Assembly: GCA_916610825.1 (NCBI GenBank)
Contig: OU744447.1
Location: 880,146 to 944,145 of the forward strand
Direction of reading: 5' to 3'
DNA: 64,000 nucleotides
Origin: Haliclystus octoradiatus
Taxonomy: Eukaryota > Cnidaria > Staurozoa > Stauromedusae > Haliclystidae
The notes beneath the pieces were generated by a model, which saw only the letters and a list, made by a program, of their open reading frames with translations, was not told where the DNA came from and ran no database searches. Position numbers and translations under genes: made by a program. Every line of letters starts with the position of its first letter. Position 1 is the stretch's first letter. This document shows, in pieces, positions 24,460-35,400 of the stretch.

Positions 24460-25555
24460 AGTTAATTATGGAGCACATTGCTCGATTTTGGAGGACCTGT
24501 GGGCGCTGAATGGTATTGAAACTGCAACATTCCCAAATGTTGGAGAAATGTAATCAAAATGAGGTAATAGGCTACTAAGGTGTTATAAAGTGTTAACTTT
24601 GTAGAGGTTGGAAGGATGTAACAAACATATTTTAGAATAGATAAGCCTCCATTCACTTCAGAGACTATTTGGTTTACATGATTTTCAAAGTTTAGACTTT
24701 CGTCTATTATGAGACCGAGGTAATGAAGTACTTTAGCAATTTCTACCACAGAGGCATTGTTACTTGATAGATTTAAATTCAGTTATATTTTGAAATATTT
24801 TATTTGGTACCTATAACCATCGATTTAGTTTTAGATATATTTAGGGAGAGCATATTGCATTCAAACCATGTCGAAAGGTTATCTAGATCGGTAGATCGGT
24901 TTGTAAAGATGACTGGGCTTTGGTGACAGTATCTCCTTGGAATTATAATTCATAGTACCATCTGCATATTAATTTACCCACTTGCAATGATGAAGTGCTT
25001 GCGAAAGCTCGTTGATGTAAAGTAAGAACAAAAGATGTCCGAGGATTGAACCTTGTGGAACACCTTTATTTATTTATAGAGCGCTATTTCCAATGGTTGC
25101 TCAATAGCGCTTTGCATGTTATAATATTATAAATATATATATATTTTATTTTATTTTATTTTTTATTACTTCAAACAGTTGTGTAAATAAGTTAAAAGTT
25201 GGTTAAGAAATATAATGTAAATACTTTAACATTTAAAAGCAATTTAAAAAAGACCGGAATGAATAAATGAATGAATAAAAATAAATGAATCGGACAAAGT
25301 GTTGTTGACATATACTGATTGATTCCAATTAGATAAATACGACCTAAATGGTAAACCAATCATGCGTGATATTTTCAACGTCATAGACATGCATTTTTTT
25401 CATAAGGATGGCATGGTTCACAATGTTGAAAGCTTTTTCAGATCAATACTGATCAGACCGAGGATGTTTTTCTCTTTTATAGTGTCAATGCAAAATTCGA
25501 TTAGATTCATTATACTTGTGACAAGGGAATTACCAGGCCAGAAACCTGATTAAAA
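24460..25555 (-). mobile_element. Degenerate LINE reverse-transcriptase remnant
   Basis: On the minus strand, broken frames show RT motif A ('SIDLKKAFNIVNHAILMKK', about 25400-25460), motif B ('GVPQGSILGHLLFLLYINEL', about 25010-25070), a decayed motif C (YADG, about 24965), and motif E plus the following tail ('LHYLGLIIDESLNFENHVNQ', about 24650-24720). Motifs are in the right order, but stops and frameshifts lie between them. A 150-250 bp AT-rich insertion with an AGCGC hairpin separates motifs A and B. It belongs to the Jockey/CR1/L2-like group of non-LTR elements and is dead. Confidence 0.75.
25075..25130. repeat. AGCGC hairpin repeat
   Basis: AGAGCGCTATTTCC followed by GCTCAATAGCGCTTTGCA forms a short hairpin. 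A related unit at 58640-58700 reads AAAGCGCCCTTTACGAG with AATGGCGCTGTACAATGC. Similar units are common as SINE or MITE tails in marine invertebrates. It is inserted inside the LINE remnant. Confidence 0.5.
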
Positions 25556-25671
25556 AGTTGAGAGTAGATTATGTAACTGAAGAAATTTGTCTTGAAAGTT
25601 GTAGCATGTAGATTATTGTCTCTGTGAAGGGGTGACAATCAGTTATCATATAGCTAACTGAAAAAGGAATA

Positions 25672-25858
25672 CAGTGTAACCCGCTTAAATGCAAGTCAAA
25701 ATTGCCAACGGTTTTAATTGCAGGTATCCGAATTTTTTCAGTTATCCGAAATTGTTTACCAAGGACTTGACCGGAAAATTGTTTAACGGGTTTCAAAGCC
25801 AGGTTGCAGATAAACGGGAATTTCACTTATCCGAATTGCACATAAGCGGGTTAAACTG
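25672..25858. mobile_element. Pogo-like miniature element, family 2 (187 bp)
   Basis: The left end CAGTGTAACCCGCTTA and the right end TAAGCGGGTTAAACTG are inverted repeats flanked by TA on both sides. CAGT termini with a TA target duplication are typical of pogo/Tigger-type elements. It has no coding capacity and is followed by a short ATT repeat. The internal sequence has paired ATCCGAA and CAAGG blocks. Confidence 0.75.
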
Positions 25859-26169
25859 TATTATTATTATTATTATTATTTAATCCAACCCTGGCCTTTC
25901 CTTCTATGAATCTGCCGCTAGATGGATAAATACAAATGTAGTCAATGAACAGAACACATAAATCGCCAAGTAAACAAATATTCAATGATGTCAAATTAAA
26001 GGATATGGTTGATATCTGAGCCATCGATTGTATGTATGTTTTATGATATTTAGTTTTGCATGCCTAATTGGGTTTGCTCTAGAATTTGAGAACATTTTAC
26101 GGATTATAATAGTTTGTGTTTGCAAGTTGAAATTTGGAATTGTGAACGTCACATTTTGTCACACAACGC

Positions 26170-26290
26170 TATAAGATTTTAAAGTACTGAAATACTACTG
26201 AGAAACTACTGAATTTTCAGTAGTTTTTCAGTAGTATTTCAGGTACTGAAACTGGCATTTTCCAGTAGTTAATCAGTAGTATTTTAATGC
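26170..26290. repeat. Imperfect palindrome built on ACTGAAATACTACTGA / CAGTAGT
   Basis: AAGTACTGAAATACTACTGA is followed by its inverted form (CAGTAGTATTTCAGGTACTG), with several further CAGTAGT copies. The segment could form a long hairpin. It lies about 160-280 bp upstream of the BABAM1 start codon. No element family was assigned. Confidence 0.6.
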
Positions 26291-26451
26291 TTAAATCTCA
26301 TAGTGCAATTAAGATGACCATGTATCCTCAATTGTCTATATTATATTCATGTTAATCTGATTGTAGATAATCTGAACAATTGAAAGCTTAGGCTAACATC
26401 TCAAGAAGAAGAAAACAAATCAATTTATTCTCGTTCGAGAAACCAAAAATT

Positions 26452-29400
26452 ATGGAAGGTATTAATAGCCTAACATTTTACTTAAATTGATAGCCAACAA
26501 ACTTTATAAATATCCTTTCCTCTCTGAATTAGTTAGTAGCACACCAGTCACTGAAATATTGTCTGTTTTCGTCCACAGAAGACTACCAGAGGCCCAAATT
26601 GAATAATGGAAAGTGTGTCAAAGAAAAGATTGTGAGAAAATTTATTGCATTCATTCAAGTTACCATAGTGATAGCCTCTCCACGTTAATAACCTCCCATA
26701 CTTACCAAGCTCTACTCTCTGTAATCTGTGTGCAAACTCTCAAAATGTTGTTTCTTATCAAACAGTAGAATCCCCAACTGCAACGCCTTAGTTTGCTGAC
26801 AAAGTATGATCGGTTAAAAAACATCCATGTTTGGTCACATGTTTGAATTTACTGCCTCATAATCAAGTGTTTCCACCAATACTGATTTCTGCCTACGTGA
26901 AATAGTCAGTTCATAAAGTTTGAAAAGAAGCTATTTTTGGAAAAAGTTTCATTCTAAGTTTGTTAGATTTTGACCTTTGGTGAACTATTTCTGAATTGTG
27001 CATTGCATTGCCCATGAGCGTTCGGCCTGCGTATTAGGTTTGTAATTCCATAAGGCCCATTATTCCGCTACCCTACATCTGGGCCTTTAAAGTTCTAGCA
27101 AATGAGTGATGCGCTAGCTACCTTGTATTGATTTTGTTTCTTATAAATTTTCAGATTTTACTTGTTGATACATCTCATGAAATGAGTCTTCCGTTTCCAC
27201 CTGGAGAAAGCCATGAAAGGTAAGTTATATTTTATGGAAAAAAAAACTTTAATTTACCCGATGTCTATAAAATTAGCTACATGGATTCTAATTGGCTCGT
27301 GGAAATTAAATGCTAATGCCGCCAGTATCAGTTTAGTAAGGCGAACAATTATATTTTAGAAGTTGATTGTGACAAAGTAAATTACGCTCTGACAATGTTA
27401 AATTGTTCACAAAAAGAGAGGGATGAATTCTTTGAATTAGATAAAGTTGAAAAGATAAGAGATAAGTTTGTTGCTGAATTAGAGAAAGAATTTGACACGA
27501 ATATTTGGAAATTTTCAATCGGTGGTCAAATAAGTTTTGATGCATTTCCAGTTGGTTGGGATAAAACTTATTGCTTGGGAACTGTCTTGAATGATAGAGA
27601 TGTCAAAACTGTCCATTTCTTTGGAGATAAAACATCCAAGGGTGGTAATGATTATGAAATCTTTGAACATGAAAAAACGATTGGTCACACCGTCACAAGC
27701 CCTGAGAATACGATGGAAATTGAATCAAAATTATTTCCATAATTTAAATTATAAAACATTGATTATATTTACTAGAGGTGTCAACATTTCGATCCTTTAT
27801 ATGTTTCCCATGGAATAATGTATATGAATTAGTAATAATGAACTAGACCTAGAAGCGTCAAACCTACGAGTCTACTTAACCTCGTGAAATAGACACTTAC
27901 TACGCAACTAGACTTTTAGAGATATCAAGAAATAGAATAGACTGTAAAATATATCGCCACGTTTTTCTTTTACGGTATGATTGTTTACATTCTATGCTGG
28001 GCCAGGCTTATTATGTGTTTAATTTTATACAATACGTAAAATAGGTTTTATAGACCCCTTTATATAGTTTTTTGTATATATATACTCATTAAACATACCG
28101 GTAATAATCAGTTAGCAAAGTAAAAGAAAGAAGAACACTATTATTCACGAAGAATGAAGACAAAACAGAAAAATATAAGGACAGAAAAACCGTGAAAAAT
28201 TACCCAATGTAAGAATATAAATAATACGTTTATGTATTCTACTTTAATTTGTTAATATAATCACACAGCTTGTAGCCTATATTTATAGTTTGTATTTTGT
28301 TTAATTATTCAGTGATTTATTATATACATACAATATAATCATCTCTGTCATTCCACGGCGCCTTTGAATTGCCCTCGCACTTCAGAACAACATATGTATA
28401 TATATATATAAACCCTGTTAATTAATAAAGACACAATCTAAATCAAGTCATTAGTCTGGGGATTAATCAGATCTCATGGAAAAGGCAACATTGAATAATA
28501 CCAACCCATCAACCTCACATTCTTCCCTCTCCGTCTTTCTTTTCAGAGCCAGTTCTTGTTTAGAATATATTAAGAAATCACTTGAGATATTTCTATTATC
28601 GAAAGACCTACTGAATCAAAATCACGAATATGCATTGCTTGCCATTCAAGACGATGTTGTCATATGTGTAAGTATAATAATAACCTGCTTTAAAGACTAC
28701 CTGTGTGCAATGACTGTTTATATCATTCGGATTAAAAACATGGTACAGTTAAACCTGTACATAACGGCCAGCTACGAGAGGTAGATAAATTGACCACTAT
28801 AGACAGGTGGCCTTTATATACAAGTTTGATTCAATAGAAAATACTATTTTAGACATTTCAAGAGTGACCAATATAGACAGGTGGCCACTGTATAGACTGT
28901 AGTTAAATATTTGACTGTAGGCATATGCGTATACACTAAAAAATTCAATAACTGAAATCTTACTGAAGGTGCGAGTAGATTCTTAATTGGAGTTTCTATT
29001 GAAAAGATTGTTGTAATGTATAATAACTAAAAATAAATCATCTTATGGATTTTTATAGCCGATCTGATGAGACATGACGGAAACGTAGATATCGATATTT
29101 TCATGTTTTTTTTATTCCAGTATCAAGAATTCACACATAATTCACAGCTTCTCTTGGATATCATTTATGATCTAGAACCAATGGAAACACCAAATCCTAA
29201 AAAAGAATTCTGTATCCTTTCTATTTCACACAAAACATATCATTTATTACTATTTAGGTTTTCATTGGCAAAGTCGTAGATCAAATGCTGCGCTTTACAA
29301 GCCGCGCTACTTAGGTCAAGCAGACTCATGCACAACTCAACTGAGTCATAATTAATTAGCAGGGAATCATATGTTGTACCAAACACAATCTCAAGATCTA

Positions 29401-32400
29401 TGATCGCTGCTTGGCGTTGTTGTAGATCGCAAATATTGAGTTTATTAAGTGGTCGCTTGTTATTGCTAATTAACTCACTTTTCAACAATATGCTGAAGAT
29501 AATACTGAAATTAATAATTAAGTAGTTATATAATAATAAAGATAGATTTATCTATCGTCAGATGTGATAGTGCTCAATACCGATTAAACATTGGCAGAGC
29601 TGTAATACATAAGGATGGTGACTGAGTCAAAGAAAACACATTCGTAATTTCTGTTACTATAGTTTCACGCAATGTGCGAGTAGGATTCACGCAGTGTGCA
29701 AGTAGGGTTTCACGCAGTAGGAGTCACCATGTATATTTTTCATTGAGTATCAACTGTCTGATGATCGCACACTGCGTGAAACTATAGTAACAGAAATTAA
29801 GAATGTGTTTTCTTTGACTCAGTCACCATCCTTATGTAATTAAGTAGTTAAAATTAAAATGTTTAATTTCTGTTTGATTTGAGGAACAACAAGCTAGCAA
29901 ATAAGGTATACCATTTCTTTGATGATATTTGTCAGGTTGATTTGTTTAACTTTGCCAATTTGCATTCAAAGTCTATATAATATTAATGAAACAATACTGG
30001 ATTTTGCTTTGTATAGTATTTGAAAGCATTCAGACCTCAGTCTATATAATCAGGAGTAATAATTTGATTGTTGTTGAATAAGTTTACAATAGCGTGCTTA
30101 GTCTCACTTTAACTGAACACCAAAATGAGACTATAGGTATGATAGCAAATGAACAATCCGGATTGAATATTCAACTCATAACCTCCACATGATGATGAGA
30201 TTAATCTTTCACATCGTATGTCTCTGACGCTGAATTACATGTCACAACTTTAATAAACCAACTGTAATATAATTTACCAATGTCGCAACTAATTAACTTT
30301 TTAATGTTTCTTCTTCCTGCTCCATCATAACTGTTAGCAATACAACAGTTCCCTTCCTTTGATTTTGATTTTGATATATTTTTAAAAAATAAAAAGTAAT
30401 AGTTAATTATCACAATTATTTTGAAAGGCAAACAAAGGAAAGTTTATATTACTTTCACTTATAAACAGCCTAAGCATATTTACAAAAATTTTCCAAATTA
30501 ACTTTTTCTAAACTACGTTTAAATATCGTAATTGATCTAGCAGATACTACACATTCAGGCAAAGAATTCCACACGGGAATTGCTCTGAACAAGAATGAGT
30601 TTTTTATAACATTATTTACAGCAATTGCTTCAGGAGCTAGTTTGTATGAATGGCCTCTAGTGGCATATATTTTAGAGTGTTTTTTGAATGGTGTTCTAGG
30701 TCCAATATCAACAAGTTTATGAATAATTTTGTAAACCATATATAAATCAGATTTCAAGCGACGGAGTTCAAGTGTTTACATATTTAATAGATTTAGACGC
30801 TCTTTATAGGAAAAACTTTTTTTTTGGCAATTGTTTATAATATAGCGAGTAAATTTTCTCTGGACTTTTTCTAAAATGTTAATATCTTTCATCAAATACG
30901 GACTCCACACGCTACAATCAGTTTCTAAAATTGGACGGACATAAATTAAGTAAGCACGAAGAAGTAAATCAATAGAACGAGATCTGAAACATTAAAAGAT
31001 GAGGAATAAACGTGAATTTGCTTTAGCAGCTAAAGCTGCACAATGTTTTGAAAACTTCAAATGCGAAGAAATGACAATGCCAAGATCACGTATTGTATCC
31101 AATTCTTGAAGAATGTGTGTTGATAGTTCATAAGTACATTTAGATATGTTTTTGATATTGCCGAAAGAGATTACATTGCATTTTTCAAAAGCAATGCGCA
31201 ATTGCCAAATGTCAGCCCAAGATTGTAAGTTCTGTAAAGTTGTGTGTAAGTCATTGTTATCTATATTGGTGTCTTTGATATAACGAGCAAGGGAAAACTT
31301 TGCATCATCTGCAAATAACTTAACGTCACAAATTCCTTCGAGACAGGAGCCGATATCGTTAATAAATAAAAGAAAAAGCAAAGGGCCAAGGACAGATCCC
31401 TGGGGAACTCCACTGGTAACTGGTAACAAACTTGATAACTTATTCGCAACAGATACTTGTTGTAATCTTTGTGTCAGGAAAGCATTAATCCAATCTAATA
31501 GTTCATGACGAACACCATATGCCTTTAGTTTAGAAATATGCTTAGGATGGGAAACAGTATCGAATGCTTTACTGAGATCAATATATACCGCATCGATGCG
31601 AGCATGGTCATTTATATCATGGAACCATTGATTTAATGCAAGTAGAAGCTGCGTTGTGGTTGATCTCTTGGGAAGAAATCCAAATTGTTCTATAGATATC
31701 AGATTGTTTTTTAAAAGGTAATCTAATAGGTCAACAGCGATAATCTTTTCCATTATCTTACAACAGATACAGGTTAGGGATATCGGACGATAATTACTCT
31801 TTAGACCAGAATTTTCCTTCTTGAAAGCTGGTATAACCAATCCTTGTTTCCAAATCAAAGGCAAACTGCCCTCAAGAAGAGACATTTCAAATAATATAGA
31901 TAAGGGTAAAGCAAACTGGTTTGCGATAGACTTCAAGAATAGAGCTGGATAGCCATCTGGAGAATGTGATGTTTTTGAAGGTAAATTTTCAAGTGCCGAT
32001 AGAACTTTTTTGAAGCCAAACTCAATAAACGATAACGTCGTATTTTCAGTAACAACATCTTGGAAATCAGGTAAACATCCATTATCATTTGTAAAAACGC
32101 TGGAAAAATAGTGATTTAATAAATCGGCTTTTGCAGAATCTTCATCAGTTAATATGGTGTTGTCATCATTATAAAGTGCTGGTACAGATGATGTCATGTG
32201 TAATTTACGTTTTACAAACGAATAAAATCGTTTAAGGGATGGATCATTCAACAGGGATTCCTCCTGATGTTTCTGGAATAAGTTAATTTCTCTTTTATAT
32301 TGTTTATTACATATCTTGTACTCTTTTTTAGCTGCTTGCAAATGCTTACTTTCACTGTACAATTGTCGTTTTCTTTTGCCTAGCGTTCTAACATGCTTTG

Positions 32401-35400
32401 GATATTTTGATTGTCTTGTTTGTACAACTGTATGCGGGACATACATTGAAATACACGCGTCTAATATTGAGCAAATACCTGTCCAAAATTCTTCCACAGA
32501 TTGTCCGCATGATATTTTTAGTTCTTTCCAATTTACACTTGATAGATGGTTATTTATAGCAACATAATCAGCTTTTCTAAAGTTCCGACGTTTTGATTGT
32601 TTATTTCGAGACAACAAGATATCACTAACAGCTAAGCGGAATTGTATAGATAAATGATCACAATTAGGTGAAAAAGGTTCAGTAACAGACGAGGATAAAA
32701 TAGCATTTGATTGTGTGCAAAATAAAAGGTCAAGTAAATTAAGCTTAAATAAAGCTTTGTTGCAATCATTTTGGCCAGTGTAACTGATTTTAAATTCAGC
32801 AAATGATTGATAGCTGTTGTGATCATATAGCAACCACGCATCGTGACCAGAAATAAGTAAGATTTGAAACGGTCACATTTTCGAAAAAAAACATACTCAT
32901 CCGTTCATTAAGAAAACTTGTCAAGGTATTCAACCCAAATCGAGCACCAAGTTAAAGTGTAAATTCAATTGTAATCATTGATGCTATTTGCATATTGTAA
33001 TTGTCTAATGCGAGGTTTACCCTTGACAGTATTCTAGTGCTAGATCCTGTCTTGGAGCAAATGTAAGTACAGATGGCGTTACTAAAATCTTGATTTCAAA
33101 ATTTATGTGAGTTGATAACAAATAATTTCAAAATGTTGAACTAAATAATAAGATAAGATCCATGTGTTTGTTTGTTTTCATCTTTAGAAACACATTATGT
33201 CAGCTACCTGTAACCAGGGGCGATGAAATGCCACCATATGTTGTGAGAACTATTATGATGTTTGGTCGATCGCATTGTGAACTGACTGCATCTGAAAGCC
33301 TGCAAGAGGTAAGACGCTTGTTTATTACGTCGAAATAGTAGATTATAACAATTAAAGAAATCTATAGATAATTTATTGCCTAAAATATTTACTATTCTAT
33401 CAAAAAATTAGTTGTAAAGCAAACACATACGGTAGGAAATGTTTTTACGATTAGATACAGGATAACATTTACATTGTTAATATGAAAGGCATTTGCATAT
33501 CGCTTCTTTATGTCTGGAACAATAGATATTTGCGTTACGGTTTGATCATATAGAAGTTGTGGTCCTAAATGCAAATGAGCATTTCCCTCCGTCTGTTTTT
33601 ATTATTGGCAATAAATAATGGTCTTGTCCAGTGTTTTAAACTTTGGTTGATTTTTTATAAAAATTATTTTAATGTTTTGCCAACACGCCCAGGCATAGCA
33701 TCATGAGCTTGACATGCAGTTCTTAGTTGAATGATATCAGTGATACATAGCCAGTTGAGCTGCTGCAATGCATCTTCCATGTGGTCATATTTTGCCTGCT
33801 CAGTTTTGACCACCACATTGAATTCTTCGGAGCAGAATGATGACCACACTTGGATAGCATAAACAGCAGAATTGATCATTTTGCTTTCGGCAACTCTTTT
33901 CAATAATGATAATGGAAGCATATAACAAAATTTGTAAATGTTGGATAATCGCCAGGCTACTATTTGTAATAAATGTTTAACATGACTTTTATAATAAATG
34001 TTCACCGTTGAAAATTACACCAAGATTTCTTGTTGACAATTTGTAATTTATATCGATGCCTTCCAATGATATTTCTGGTGGATTCCATAATTCCAATGAT
34101 TTAAATAATATATATACTTGGCTATGTTCAAATAAATTGAGTTTAAATGTATCTAAAACTAACTGTATGGCCATAGGTTCTAAACCAAATCTAAAAAAGC
34201 AAAGCTCACAAAACTTTAATATAACTGTAAATAATGAGTATATTGATAATGTAACCCTTCTAAAATATCTAGGTGTAAAAATTAATCAGTGCCTATCATT
34301 TGATGACCATATCAATGCCATGACTAACAAGATAAATAGAGGCATCGGTGTATTGAAGTTTATAATTCAATTGTTTTGCCTCATTTTGATTACTGTGCTG
34401 TCGTATGGGGGAATTGCAAACAGCAACATCTTGATCGCCTCCAGAGATTACAAAACAGAGGGATGAAAGCAGTTCTTCGTTGTGACTATCGCACTCCTGT
34501 CTCTGAGATGAGTAGTCGACTTGGTTGGCTCTCAATTAGAGACAGAATAACATCGCACCAACTAATGATCACCCATAAAATTAAATTTAACCTCGCTCCT
34601 CATCTGCTCTCCAATTTTTTCAAACGTCTAAATACCACTAGCACTCGATCCCATTCCCATAATGACATCTACATCAAGTCGAGCCAACGCCATTCATATC
34701 AATACGCTGGTGCTCACAAATGGAATGATCTGCCGTCTGCAATGAAGGCAGTCTCAAAAAGGACCGGTTTTAAATGTCTCCTCAAGAACCATATGATGAA
34801 ATGATAAAACTTTATTTAATTAACTCTCTATTTTTTATTTTTGTAAATACTAAAATTTACCCCTTATCTTTGTTAATGTTTTATTTCCTACTTATATATA
34901 TGTATGTTGTAATGTATAGCCTAATCAGTCCTTTGAAACAAAGTTATGTATAACTTAAAGATTTCTGAATAAATGATGATGATGATGATTAATCTTCATT
35001 CACTAGTTGAGAGTTTCCCCCACTAATCACCCCCCTAGTTCAGTGCAACTTATGTCTCTTATTTGAACCACCACAACCCTTGACCCCTGAACGGAACAAT
35101 ATTTTTTTAATATCAATAAAAATGAAATTAAAATACAGTGAAACCTGTATATAACAGTCATCTATCACAGATAGATAAATTGACCACGATTTACAGGTGG
35201 CCATTCTACACATGGTTAACTCAATAGAAAATACTATTTTAGATATACCAAGAGTGACCACTATGGACAGGTGGCTGCTTTATAGAGGTGACCATCATAA
35301 CAGAGTTGACTTTATTGTTTTGTTTGTTTTGTTAGATTTATGAATCACTTCAGCTGTCACCATATTTCTTCTTTGACACTCTTTTCATGTTTGATGAAAA

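Noticed and set aside
33664-34990. Single LINE inserted by twin priming (inverted 5' part)
   Set aside because: Both head-to-head pieces contain the same region (RT motif E plus tail) and differ in sequence, so they are two separate elements rather than the two parts of one.
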